Part shown: piece by piece, positions 8,015 through 16,549 of the stretch
Layout: each line of letters starts with the position of its first letter
Numbering within the stretch: the stretch's first letter is position 1
Source: Anaerotignum lactatifermentans DSM 14214
Lineage (GTDB): Bacteria; Bacillota; Clostridia; Lachnospirales; Anaerotignaceae
Length of the DNA: 64,000 nucleotides
Assembly: GCF_900142265.1 (NCBI RefSeq)
Contig: NZ_FRAH01000004.1
Coordinates: 62,001 to 126,000, forward strand
Direction: 5' to 3'
Translations under genes and position numbers: made by a program
Notes under the pieces: model-generated
The model's database searches: none
What the model was told of the DNA's origin: nothing
The model's input: the letters and a program-made list of their open reading frames with translations, nothing else

Positions 8015-9135
8015 AGAAAACAGCGAGTCTCTTGGCGCTGGCCTGTGTCATTGCCATGACAGGGTGCACGCCGAAGGAAGAAGTAACCGAAGAAAAAACC
8101 GCCCGTACCGTACAGACAGCGGCAGTAACCACCGGCGATATTTCCAGTGATTTTTCCTATTCCGGGAAGGTTGCCGCATCCAGAGAAGTGTCTGTAGTAC
8201 CTACCATTGCCGGCAAAGTCACCGGTTTTGGCTACGAAGTAGGCAATTCCGTAGGGGCTGGGGCTGTGCTTTTCACCGTGGACAGCACAGACTTACAGAA
8301 TAACCTGCGCAGTGTGGAAGCCAATTATGACGCCACCAAACTGCAGGTGGACAACGCAAAAACCACATTGGAAAGCAACCAGATCCTTTATGAAGAAGGC
8401 ATCATTTCCAAAAGCGATTATGACAAACTGAAACTGGCTTATGACACTGCGGAAGCAAACCTGACTTCCATCCAGATCCAGAAGGAAAATCTGGAAAAGA
8501 ACATTGCGGACTGCTCCGTTACTGCGCCCATCAGTGGCGTCATCTCTGCCCGCAACGTGGAAATCGGCAGTTTTGCCAGCCAGAGCCAGCCTGCATACAC
8601 CATTCTGGATGTTTCTTCCGTGAAAGTGGAAGTAGGCGTTTCTGAACAGATGGTCAATGAAATCGCCATTGGGGACACCGTCAACGTACTGCTGACTGCT
8701 GTTTCTCCCGATCCTTTGCAGGGCAAGGTATCCACCATCAGCCCTTCCGCCAGTCAGGCAGGTACATACACCGTAAAAATCACACTGGACAACAGCCGCG
8801 GTCTTTTGAAACCCGGCATGCTGGCTGAAGTGCGCTTCATCACCGATTCTTCCAGCGACACCATGATACTGCCCAGAGATGCAGTCATCACAAAAGACGG
8901 TGAAGTATATGTTTATGTAGTAGAAAACAACATCGCCAAGAAAGTCCCTGTGGAAACAGGCATTGAAAGCGGTGAAAACATCGAAATCATCAGCGGTCTG
9001 ACCACCGATATGCAGGTAGTTGTCAAAGGTCAGACTTATATCACCGATGGTGAGGAAGTCAATGTTTCCAACCCTGAGGAAGACGTCCTGCGGGTGCCCG
9101 TGGAAGGGGCACAGGTGCAGAGTGAGGGGGAATAA
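8011..9135 (+). CDS. RND efflux adaptor (membrane fusion protein), lipoprotein
   Basis: 374 residues. A signal peptide ends at a lipobox with Cys19 (MTGC). The barrel-sandwich half motifs VSVVPTIAGKVTGFGYEVGN and later APISGVISARNVEIGSF flank an alpha-helical hairpin around residues 95-165. A beta-barrel and a membrane-proximal domain follow. It should be anchored outside the membrane and bridge to the RND pump encoded 3 nt downstream. Bacteria with one membrane also carry such adaptor/RND pairs; no outer-membrane channel gene is present here. Confidence 0.92.
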   Translation: MKKTASLLALACVIAMTGCTPKEEVTEEKTARTVQTAAVTTGDISSDFSYSGKVAASREVSVVPTIAGKVTGFGYEVGNSVGAGAVLFTVDSTDLQNNLRSVEANYDATKLQVDNAKTTLESNQILYEEGIISKSDYDKLKLAYDTAEANLTSIQIQKENLEKNIADCSVTAPISGVISARNVEIGSFASQSQPAYTILDVSSVKVEVGVSEQMVNEIAIGDTVNVLLTAVSPDPLQGKVSTISPSASQAGTYTVKITLDNSRGLLKPGMLAEVRFITDSSSDTMILPRDAVITKDGEVYVYVVENNIAKKVPVETGIESGENIEIISGLTTDMQVVVKGQTYITDGEEVNVSNPEEDVLRVPVEGAQVQSEGE

Positions 9136-9138
9136 GCC

Positions 9139-12100
9139 ATGTTTTCCAGACTTGCTATCCGCCGGCGCGTTACCACAATGATGGTCACCATGATGGTTTT
9201 TCTGGCAGGTATCGTATCCTACATGAATCTGGATATGGACCTGATGCCGGAAATTGATATCCCCATCGTGGTTGTCAGCACCACTTATGTGGGCGCAGGG
9301 CCCGAAGAAATCGAAAATCTGGTAACGAAGCCGTTGGAGGAATCCCTCAGCACCGTTTCCAATGTAGAAAACATCACCTCCGTTTCGTCGGCGAACATGT
9401 CCATGGTCATGGTACAGTTTGTAGACGGCACGGATATCGACATCGCTTCCATGGACCTGCGTGACATCATCGACCGCACAAAGTCCACACTGCCTGACGA
9501 TGCCAATGAACCCAACATCATCAAAATGGATATGAACGCCATCCCCATTTACATGGGGGCAACGGCGGAAAATATGGATCTGACAGCCCTCAACGAAATG
9601 CTGGAGGATAACGTGGTGAACCGCCTGGAACGTATCGAAGGGGTAGCCTCCGTTGACCTGACCGGCGGTGTGGAACGTGAGGTCCGCATCACCGTTGACC
9701 CGGATAAACTGGCTGGCTACGGCCTGACCACATCCCAGCTTTCTCAGGTACTTTCCGCGGAAAACATGAACCTGCCCTCCGGTTCCCTTTCTCAGGGCTC
9801 CACCAATGTACAGGTACGTACCATGGGGGAATTTGAGGATATCGAGGACATCAAGAGCCTGCCTGTGACAACCCCCGGCGGCGCTCTCATCCACCTCAGC
9901 GACGTTGCCCATGTGGAAGAAACAGAAGTTGACCGCAGCTCCCTGAGTATCATCGACGGCAATTACGGCATCATGATTTCTGTTAACAAACAGTCCACTG
10001 CCAATCTGGTAGAGGTCAGCGACAAGCTGAACGCAGAAATGGCGAAGATCAACGCCGATTATCCCGAAATGAAACTGGTGATGCTGACTGATACAGCGGA
10101 ATATATCCAGCTTTCCATTTCCAACGTAACAGAAACAGCGCTCCTCAGTGCCATCATCGCATTCTTCGTACTGCTGGTATTCCTGAAGAGCCCTGTCACA
10201 TCGGGTATCATTGCCATGTCCATTCCTACATCCATCATGGCATCCTTTGCCCTCATGTATCTGTCGGGCATGAGTTTGAACGTTATTTCCATGGGCGGTC
10301 TTGCCATAGGTATCGGGATGCTGGTAGATAACTCCGTCGTTGTACTGGACAGCATTTATCAATATTACGAGCGGGGCTATGACCCCAAAGAAGCGGCGGA
10401 AACCGGTGCGAAAGAAGTTACCATGGCGGTAACGGCATCTACCCTGACAACTGTTGCGGTATTTTTGCCCATCGCCTTCGTTTCCGGCTCCGTAGGTCAG
10501 CTCATGAAGAGCTTGTCCTTCACCATTTGTTATTCCCTGATCTCCTCTCTGGTGGTTTCCATCACCTTTGTGCCTATGGCATGCGCCCTGTTCCTGCGCA
10601 AGGAGCATCACAAGAAAGAAAAGAAATCCAAATTCCGTCTGTCTTACGCATGGGATGCTTTCTTTGACCGCCTTACCAACGGTTATGAAAAACTCATCAA
10701 GGCAGCCCTCCACCACCCCGTCCGCACCATTGCTGTGGTGCTCATCACATTCATTGCCAGCCTGTTCACCATTCCCATTACAGGCATGGACTTCATGGAT
10801 GAAACCGACGAAGGTGTGGCAAACATCACCGTAGAACTGCCCAACGGCACAGACCTTGACAATACAGAAGAAGTGGTATGGGAAGTGCTCTACCGCCTGC
10901 AGGAAGTTCCTGAAGCAGAGCTGGTATATGCTTCTGTCGGCGGCGGCATGCTCTCCTCCGGCACATCTTCCGCTTCCGTTACCATGAACTTGGTGGACAA
11001 AGCGGAACGTACCCGCTCCACCTCTGAAGTCTGCAAAGACGTACAGAATATGTTGTCAGATATTCCCGGCGCGGAAATCACTGCTTCTGCCTCCAGCTCT
11101 GCCATGGGCAGCTTTGGCGGCGCAGATATTTCCTTCAATGTATACGGCTATGATTCCCAGACATTGATGGCAGTGGAAGACGATCTGGTGGAACTTTTGA
11201 GCAGCACACCGGGTCTGACGGATGTGGAAGGCTCCACCGGCGAAACCGTACCGGAAGCCAAAGTGGTCATCGACCGCAGCAAGGCTTCCCTTTACGGCAT
11301 CACCACCGCTTCCATCGCGTCTTCTCTGAACACAGCCATTTCCGGCTCCACCGCTACCCAGTACAAAGTAGACGGTACAGAAATTGACGTTGTCATCCGT
11401 TATGACACAGATAAACTGAATTTCCTGACAGATCTGAATAATCTGACTGTCACATCCGCATATGGCGGCGAAATTCCTCTTTCCAGCATCGCAACGGTGG
11501 AAATGGGCGAAAGCGCAACTGCCATCAACCGTGAAAATCAGAAAAACTATATCACCATCAGTGCTTCTGCTGACGGCATGAGCGGCGGCGAAGCCCAGAA
11601 GCTGGTAGATCAGATTTTGGCAGGCTATACTTTCCCGGACGGCTGCACTTACGGCTATTCCGGCACACTGGAAATGATGAACGATGCCTTCAGCTCTCTG
11701 TTGACAGCCCTTGTGGTTGCGGTACTGCTGGTTTATATGATCATGGCATCCCAGTTTGAAAGCATCCGCTACCCTATGATCATCATGGTTTCCATGCCTC
11801 TGGCATTTACCGGTGCCATCTTGGGTCTGTTCATCACCGGCAACACCATCACCATGACATCTATGATGGGCTTTATCATGCTGGCAGGTATGGTTGTAAA
11901 CAATGGTATCGTCCTCATCGACTATACCAATCAGCTTATGGACAGAGGCATGCGGTGCTATGACGCCCTCACCACAGCAGGTCCCCGTCGTCTGCGCCCT
12001 ATCCTCATGACCACACTGACCACCATCCTTGGTATGCTCCCTCTGGTATTCTCCCAGCAGGAAGGCAGTGAAATGATGCGTACTATGGCTATCAGCGTTA

Positions 12101-12252
12101 TTTTTGGTCTGACACTGTCCTCTCTGGTGACACTGGTATTCATCCCTGTGCTCTACGCATGGATGAATAGCCGCAGAGAACGCCGTTTGGAGAAAAAGGC
12201 GGCAAAACGGGCTGCGAAAGAAGCGAAAAATACAGAAAGCCTACAAGGGTAA
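9139..12252 (+). CDS. RND efflux pump, hydrophobe/amphiphile (HAE1/AcrB-like) type
   Basis: 1037 residues, full length for AcrB-like pumps. The protein has a TM1 near residue 15, a large extracytoplasmic loop, a block of TM2-6 starting near 335, a second loop, and TM8-12 from about 855. Proton-relay aspartate is seen in GIGMLVDNSVVVLDSI (about residues 390-405), and the second half carries the matching GMVVNNGIVLIDYTNQ. It exports drugs or lipophilic compounds by proton antiport with the adaptor encoded upstream. A C-terminal basic tail (RRERRLEKKAAKRAAKEAK) lies in the cytoplasm. The substrate cannot be predicted from sequence. Confidence 0.94.
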   Translation: MFSRLAIRRRVTTMMVTMMVFLAGIVSYMNLDMDLMPEIDIPIVVVSTTYVGAGPEEIENLVTKPLEESLSTVSNVENITSVSSANMSMVMVQFVDGTDIDIASMDLRDIIDRTKSTLPDDANEPNIIKMDMNAIPIYMGATAENMDLTALNEMLEDNVVNRLERIEGVASVDLTGGVEREVRITVDPDKLAGYGLTTSQLSQVLSAENMNLPSGSLSQGSTNVQVRTMGEFEDIEDIKSLPVTTPGGALIHLSDVAHVEETEVDRSSLSIIDGNYGIMISVNKQSTANLVEVSDKLNAEMAKINADYPEMKLVMLTDTAEYIQLSISNVTETALLSAIIAFFVLLVFLKSPVTSGIIAMSIPTSIMASFALMYLSGMSLNVISMGGLAIGIGMLVDNSVVVLDSIYQYYERGYDPKEAAETGAKEVTMAVTASTLTTVAVFLPIAFVSGSVGQLMKSLSFTICYSLISSLVVSITFVPMACALFLRKEHHKKEKKSKFRLSYAWDAFFDRLTNGYEKLIKAALHHPVRTIAVVLITFIASLFTIPITGMDFMDETDEGVANITVELPNGTDLDNTEEVVWEVLYRLQEVPEAELVYASVGGGMLSSGTSSASVTMNLVDKAERTRSTSEVCKDVQNMLSDIPGAEITASASSSAMGSFGGADISFNVYGYDSQTLMAVEDDLVELLSSTPGLTDVEGSTGETVPEAKVVIDRSKASLYGITTASIASSLNTAISGSTATQYKVDGTEIDVVIRYDTDKLNFLTDLNNLTVTSAYGGEIPLSSIATVEMGESATAINRENQKNYITISASADGMSGGEAQKLVDQILAGYTFPDGCTYGYSGTLEMMNDAFSSLLTALVVAVLLVYMIMASQFESIRYPMIIMVSMPLAFTGAILGLFITGNTITMTSMMGFIMLAGMVVNNGIVLIDYTNQLMDRGMRCYDALTTAGPRRLRPILMTTLTTILGMLPLVFSQQEGSEMMRTMAISVIFGLTLSSLVTLVFIPVLYAWMNSRRERRLEKKAAKRAAKEAKNTESLQG

Positions 12253-12281
12253 TATTAAAGTAATATTAAGAATTTGTGACA

Positions 12282-12315
12282 ACCGCCGCTCAGGTCTTGC
12301 CTGGCGGCGGTTTTT
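12282..12315 (+). terminator. Terminator of the MarR-RND operon
   Basis: Hairpin with CCGCCG / CGGCGG arms followed by TTTTT, about 30 nt after the pump stop codon. Confidence 0.85.
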
Positions 12316-12352
12316 GTGGTTATATTGTTTGGAGAAAAGGAGGTTTCCAATT

Positions 12353-13207
12353 ATGGAAAAGATTGGACTGGTTTTGGAAGGCGGCGCTTCCCGTGGGGTA
12401 TTTACCGCTGGGGTGCTGGATTACTGGATGGAACAGGGCATCACCTTTCCTTATGTGGTAGGGGTTTCCGCAGGCGCATGCAACGCAGCGGATCTGGTAT
12501 CGAAACAGATTGGGCGTACCCGAAACACCATGATTCACAAAGACAAAAAATATGAATATATGGGGCTGCGGACATTTCTGAAAACCCGTCAGCTCATGGA
12601 TATGGATTTGATTTTCCGTACATTCCCGGAAGAATACTTCCCCTTTGACTACGATACTTATTTTGCGTCAGAAACAGAGGTGGAATACGGCTGCACAGAC
12701 TGCCATACAGGCAGACCGGTATTTTTATCCGAAAAACAGGACAAAGGGCGGCTCATGGACATCCTGCGGGCATCCTGCGCCATGCCGGGGGCAGTGCGTC
12801 CCGTTCTGGTGGACGGCAAGCCTTATGTGGATGGGGGACTTTCTGACTCCATTCCCGTGAAACGTGCTTTTGAAATGGGCTGTGACAAAGTGGTTGTCAT
12901 TCAGACCAGAGGGAGAAACTTCCGCATGAAGCCTTCCCGTTCCACAAAACTCATTGCAAGGGCATACAAAAAATATCCTGCCGTCGGCGAAGACCTGCGC
13001 CGCCGTCCCGTGCGCTACAACAAAAATCTGGCATATATCCGTCGGATGGAACAGGCAGGCAAGGTGCTGGCCATTCGCCCCTGCATGCCGGAAGTAGGAC
13101 GCATGGAGAAAGATTATAAGAAACTGATGACGTTCTATCGTCATGGTTATATACTTGCACAGGAGCAATTTGCTCAATTACAAGCATTTATGGGAGGAAA
13201 GAGATGA
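12353..13207 (+). CDS. Patatin-like phospholipase (RssA/YjjU type)
   Basis: 284 residues from the ATG at 12353, with AAAAGGAGG upstream. All patatin motifs are present: the oxyanion glycines in GLVLEGGASRGVFTAG, the nucleophile elbow GVSAGA (GXSXG, Ser near residue 42), and the catalytic Asp in VDGGLSDSIPV. There is no signal peptide, so it is a cytoplasmic serine-aspartate dyad acyl hydrolase acting on phospholipids or other acyl esters. The length and the later KKYPAVGEDLRRRPVRYNK region fit the bacterial DUF6363-containing YjjU-like group. The last codon overlaps the start of the MBL-fold gene by 4 nt, so the two are coupled. Confidence 0.92.
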   Translation: MEKIGLVLEGGASRGVFTAGVLDYWMEQGITFPYVVGVSAGACNAADLVSKQIGRTRNTMIHKDKKYEYMGLRTFLKTRQLMDMDLIFRTFPEEYFPFDYDTYFASETEVEYGCTDCHTGRPVFLSEKQDKGRLMDILRASCAMPGAVRPVLVDGKPYVDGGLSDSIPVKRAFEMGCDKVVVIQTRGRNFRMKPSRSTKLIARAYKKYPAVGEDLRRRPVRYNKNLAYIRRMEQAGKVLAIRPCMPEVGRMEKDYKKLMTFYRHGYILAQEQFAQLQAFMGGKR

Positions 13208-13923
13208 AATTACACCAACTGACGAACCGTATCTGGTATACGGAACATGACAGCACCACAGACAGGCCCACATTGGGCTATATCATGGGGGACAGACGCT
13301 CTGTGATGCTGGATGCCGGAAACAGCGGCGCACATGGGGAACTGTTTCTGGAGGCTGTCCGCAGAGCCGGGCTGCCCAGACCAGAATTGGTCTGCATTTC
13401 CCATTCTCATTGGGATCACACCTTTGGTATGGCATCTTTGGGGCTGCCTGCCATCGCTTCAGAAAAGACCAACGCCCTGCTGCTGCAGATGGCATGCTGG
13501 GGATGGTCAGAAAGAGAAATGGCAAAACGGCTGGAAACAGGAGAGGAATCCGCCTTTTGCGATACCCATATTCGACTGGAATACCCTGATCTGAGCCGCA
13601 TTCAGGTGCGGGGCGCAGATATTATGTTTCAGGACAGACTGACACTGGAATTGGGGAATTGTCCCCTGGAATTATGGGAAGGGGTTTCCCCCCATGCCGA
13701 TGACTGCACATTGATGCTGGCTGACGGCGTATTATTTCTGGGAGATGCTTATTGTTCCGTACCCGTTGGCGATGATTGGGTCTATGATAAAGACCTGCTG
13801 GAAAAACATATCCACATGGTGGAGGAAACAGACTTCCGTCTTTGCCTGAAAGGTCACCATGCACCCCAGACAAAAGAGGAATTGCTGGCAGAATTGAAAG
13901 CGGAATTGGAAAAAATCAAATAA
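13204..13923 (+). CDS. MBL-fold metallo-hydrolase
   Basis: 239 residues. The zinc ligand motif HSHWDH (HXHXDH) lies near residue 62. A later metal ligand is probable in LFLGDAYCS near 180, and a C-terminal KGHH near 218 completes the metallo-beta-lactamase fold. It is a cytoplasmic hydrolase with unknown substrate. The start overlaps the patatin stop (ATGA), so the two could act on the same lipid or ester. The family is too broad to assign a reaction. Confidence 0.9.
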   Translation: MKLHQLTNRIWYTEHDSTTDRPTLGYIMGDRRSVMLDAGNSGAHGELFLEAVRRAGLPRPELVCISHSHWDHTFGMASLGLPAIASEKTNALLLQMACWGWSEREMAKRLETGEESAFCDTHIRLEYPDLSRIQVRGADIMFQDRLTLELGNCPLELWEGVSPHADDCTLMLADGVLFLGDAYCSVPVGDDWVYDKDLLEKHIHMVEETDFRLCLKGHHAPQTKEELLAELKAELEKIK

Positions 13924-13931
13924 TAGAAGTA

Positions 13932-13967
13932 AAACTCCCTTCGTGGAAACGAAGGGGGTTTGTTTTT
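13932..13967 (+). terminator. Terminator of the patatin-MBL operon
   Basis: Hairpin with CCCTTCGT / ACGAAGGG arms and GGAA loop, followed by a T-rich tract. Confidence 0.85.
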
Positions 13968-14026
13968 GAAAAATCATAATTTATGCCAGTTTAAGGGCGG
14001 GTTGACTCTGAAACGAAACAAGCCAC

Positions 14027-14662
14027 TTAATCCAAAGAATCTATCAATTCCTGTACTTCATTAAAAAATCTTGATAGGTGGAAGCCATCGGCAACGGCAT
14101 GGTGGATGTTCATGGTCAGCGGCATGATGAGTTTGCCGTCCTTTTGCTCATATTTGCCCCAAGTGACCACAGGCGCAAGGAATTTCCCCTCATCAAACAC
14201 ATGCACATCAAAATGGGCATATTTTACCCATGGCAGGCAGGATACATCAAAGAAATTTGCTGGCTGATTTGCTAAAATGGCGCGCTGATTTTTGTATCGC
14301 TCTCTATCAGCTTCTATTCTGCCGTAAAATTCCAAAAGGTCCTCTGCATACTCCGTGACCATTTTGGTGAAATTTTCGTCATCTGTATGAAAATCCGTAT
14401 AAGAAGGGGATACAAAGTCCCATTTGATGAGATTGCCGTCTGCATCCCAACTGTATTTGAATTCATCATGGGCGTTGATAACTTTGGATACAACCCACAC
14501 CATCAAAGGATAAAAATCCAGATGGTGCTTTTTGGAATATGCTTTTAAATTGGTCACATCCATATCCACCGTCAAACTCATGACGATTCGCATTTTATCG
14601 ATATAAAATTGAAACAGATCACCTCTGCTCCATTCATTTAAGTTCATCCGTGTATAATTCAT
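14027..14662 (-). CDS. Chloramphenicol acetyltransferase-like protein (CatA family)
   Basis: 211 residues from the ATG at 14662, which has GGGAG upstream; a longer reading to 14683 is unlikely. The start MNYTRMNLNEWSRGDLFQFY resembles CatA enzymes. The catalytic region HHAVADGFHLSRF near residue 190 keeps the active-site His and the downstream Asp-Gly-Phe-His. A conserved FDVSCLPWVKYAHF segment is also seen. CatA trimers acetylate chloramphenicol with acetyl-CoA, but many chromosomal homologues have unknown acceptors, so resistance is not implied. It stands alone between two terminator/repeat regions. Confidence 0.85.
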   Translation of the reverse strand: MNYTRMNLNEWSRGDLFQFYIDKMRIVMSLTVDMDVTNLKAYSKKHHLDFYPLMVWVVSKVINAHDEFKYSWDADGNLIKWDFVSPSYTDFHTDDENFTKMVTEYAEDLLEFYGRIEADRERYKNQRAILANQPANFFDVSCLPWVKYAHFDVHVFDEGKFLAPVVTWGKYEQKDGKLIMPLTMNIHHAVADGFHLSRFFNEVQELIDSLD

Positions 14663-14820
14663 AATCGTTCTCCCAATTGTCATTAATTGCTTTATTCAAG
14701 CGAATTATACCATAAACTTATGAATAATTCCAGAAACGAGCCATCCCCGGCAGCGGTGGCACCCCAAGCCCCGCAAGCCCGTCGGTCGCAGCCCTGAAAC
14801 AAAAAAACACCATGCTTTCA

Positions 14821-14906
14821 GGGGCTGCTTCATAAGAAAACAAAAATAGTCCAAATTTTAAAAAGCAACGGATGTTTTCTTCTGAAGCCAGCCGTCGCAG
14901 TTCCCC
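14821..14906 (+). repeat. Family 2 repeat, variant without the usual terminator core
   Basis: GGGGCTGCTTCATAAGAAAAC on the left is the inverted counterpart of the right end of the repeat at 42843-42907. GTTTTCTTCTGAAG at 14873 and the following CCGTCGCAGTTCCCC match the right end of the copy at 7268-7385. Confidence 0.55.
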
Positions 14907-14980
14907 TTAAGAAACGAAAAGCAAAAATGATGTTTTCTTAAGGGGAACCTGCTTGGCATGATGTTCTTTGAATTGCGGAG

Positions 14981-15045
14981 AGGGTCAAGCACTTTGCTCC
15001 GCAAAGCCGCCTTCGGCGTCCCCATTTCTTTTTGGGGTGCATGGA
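14981..15045 (+). repeat. Family 1 element fragment (copy E)
   Basis: Three short hairpins in a row: CTTTGC/GCAAAG, CGCC-TTCG-GCG, and CCCCA/TGGGG with TGCA after it. The same three occur in the same order at 54349-54405 with different but still pairing bases in the second and third stems. Confidence 0.6.
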
Positions 15046-15104
15046 TTTGAAAGCTACCCTTCGCCCCCAATTTTCCAGCTTCAGCATGGTACATCTTCAC
15101 ACAA

Positions 15105-15138
15105 CAAAAAAACACCACACACTTTCGTGTATGGTGCT
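15105..15138 (-). terminator. Terminator of the tRNA operon
   Basis: On the minus strand a CACCATACAC / GTGTGTGGTG hairpin with GAAA loop is followed by seven or more T. It lies 11 nt after the initiator tRNA. Confidence 0.88.
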
Positions 15139-15148
15139 TTTTGTTAAA

Positions 15149-15222
<74 letters not shown>

Positions 15223-15233
15223 GCAGTATAAAA

Positions 15234-15314
15234 TGGGCGGAGAAGGATTCGAACCTTCGAAGCTATCGCAACAGATTTACAGTCTGCCCCCTTTGGCCAC
15301 TCGGGAATCCACCC
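15234..15314 (-). tRNA. tRNA-Tyr (GUA)
   Basis: 81 nt class II tRNA with a long variable arm, anticodon GTA and acceptor arms GGGTGGA / TCCGCCC with discriminator A. It lies 11 nt from the initiator tRNA, so the two are probably processed from one transcript. Confidence 0.95.
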
Positions 15315-15324
15315 ATGTAGTGTA

Positions 15325-15395
15325 GTTATTTTTCGTTTATAAAATACCGACCTGACATTGCCTGCAATGTCACGAGGGATTTTATGAAAAATAAC
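15325..15395. repeat. Long hairpin between tRNA-Tyr and tRNA-Thr
   Basis: Outer arms of 17 bp (GTTATTTTTC plus ATAAAAT against their complement, one 4-nt bulge) enclose an inner GACATTGC / GCAATGTC hairpin. There is no T-run after it. It would form in the tRNA precursor and might be a processing site. Confidence 0.6.
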
Positions 15396-15481
15396 GGAAC
15401 GGTTTTTCTTTCGCCAGAAAGAAAAAACATACCTTGATTTACTTTTTTCTCACCTATTCCCGTTTCCAGAAATAAGAAAAA

Positions 15482-15554
15482 AGCCGATGATCGGACTCGA
15501 ACCGATAACCTGCTGATTACAAGTCAGCTGCTCTGCCAATTGAGCCACATCGGC
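15482..15554 (-). tRNA. tRNA-Thr (UGU)
   Basis: 73 nt with anticodon TGT and acceptor GCCGATG / CATCGGC. It is the first gene of the operon; the promoter is 34 bp upstream. Confidence 0.95.
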
Positions 15555-15587
15555 ATGTGTTTTGCACTCGAACCGAATGCAAGAATA

Positions 15588-15616
15588 ATATTATCATAAC
15601 CTTTTCCATTCGTCAA
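15588..15616 (-). promoter_or_regulatory. Promoter of the tRNA-Thr-Tyr-fMet operon
   Basis: On the minus strand TTGACG (15616-15611) and TAATAT (15593-15588) are 17 bp apart, ending 33 bp before the mature tRNA-Thr. Confidence 0.75.
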
Positions 15617-15625
15617 GCACTTTTT

Positions 15626-15659
15626 TAAAAAAACCGGCAGAAATTTTTTCCTGCCGGCA
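15626..15659 (-). terminator. Terminator of the GntR gene
   Basis: Minus-strand hairpin CCGGCAGG / TCTGCCGG followed by TTTTTTT, about 10 nt after the stop. It separates the gene from the tRNA promoter. Confidence 0.85.
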
Positions 15660-15669
15660 AAGTTCTTTA

Positions 15670-16398
15670 TCAACCGTATTTTACTGTCAGATTTACATAG
15701 GAAATATGTTCCCGCATAGCGGAATATGCTGTCTGATAATCGCCGTTTTTGATGGCTTCCAGAATTTTCCCATGCAGTTCGATGGTCACGTCAATCACTC
15801 TTGGATTCTGTGTCAAAGACTCCCGCATAGCAAGGCGGATGCCTTTTTCAAAAGATTCCTTCGCCGCGATCATGGTACTGATCAGCAGTTTATTATGTGT
15901 TGCCGCAGAAACCTGCATATGGAACATAGAGTCATAGTCTACAAACAGGTTCACATCATTGCGGTAAGCAATCATTTTCTCATAGCAATGGGTCAGCTGT
16001 GCAATATCCTCTGCTGTGGCACGTTTTGCCGCGTAGCTTGCTGTTTCCCCTTCCAGCATATATCTAAATTCCAACAAATCATTCAGGTCGGAATTTTCCA
16101 CCGTGATGCTAAAAGGCGCAATGTTGACGATATTATCGATTTCATTGACGAATGTACCTGCCTTTGAGCGGCGGATAAAGCCGAAAACTGCCAGTGCTGT
16201 ATAGGCTTCCCGCAAAGTGCTTCTGCCCACCCCCAGCATCTCGCTGACAATGTTTTCATTTGGCATCATATAGCCCGCAGGGAGCTTTCCTTCTATAATC
16301 AATTCTTTTAATCTTTGGAACAGTGTCTGTGAAATATTGTGTTTTCCCAGGTCTTTTTTCAGGTATTCCGCCTGTTCCATCAAATAATCACGCCCCAT
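15670..16398 (-). CDS. GntR-family regulator with FCD domain (FadR/LldR type)
   Basis: 242 residues. Residues 15-85 form the winged helix (ISQTLFQRLKELIIEGKLPA, then SEMLGVGRSTLREAYTALAV, then a wing with RSKAGTFV). The C-terminal all-helical FCD ligand domain follows (DLNDLLEFRYMLEGETASYA, two metal/ligand histidines likely in FHMQVSAATHNKLL). FCD regulators sense organic acids or sugar acids. The target is not evident: the neighbouring genes are tRNAs and a CapA protein on the same strand. Confidence 0.92.
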   Translation of the reverse strand: MGRDYLMEQAEYLKKDLGKHNISQTLFQRLKELIIEGKLPAGYMMPNENIVSEMLGVGRSTLREAYTALAVFGFIRRSKAGTFVNEIDNIVNIAPFSITVENSDLNDLLEFRYMLEGETASYAAKRATAEDIAQLTHCYEKMIAYRNDVNLFVDYDSMFHMQVSAATHNKLLISTMIAAKESFEKGIRLAMRESLTQNPRVIDVTIELHGKILEAIKNGDYQTAYSAMREHISYVNLTVKYG

Positions 16399-16549
16399 GC
16401 CGCTTCCTCCTTACATTTTCTGTATTTTTATTCATTTTCTCTTTTGTACGTTCCATATTATTTTAGCACCGCTGTCAACTTCCCGCAAGTCTTTCCGCGG
16501 ACTTTCCCGAAACTTTATACCATTTTCACAAGGGAAACTGCATTTTTAA

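Larger units (their letters stand above)
14663..15104. other. Gene-free stretch made of repeat fragments
   Basis: No convincing gene on either strand. From left to right it holds the CAT promoter region, a GC-rich fragment (CCCCAAGCCCCGCAAGCCC) like the end of family 1 elements, a family 2 repeat at 14821-14906, a strong hairpin with arms TTCCCCTTAAGAAA / TTTCTTAAGGGGAA around 14900-14950, and a family 1 fragment at 14981-15045. Confidence 0.6.

Noticed and set aside
8293-10716. 807-codon open frame on the minus strand inside the RND operon
   Set aside because: It lies antisense to the adaptor and pump genes, has no ribosome site and a Cys/His-rich composition typical of the complement of a coding strand.
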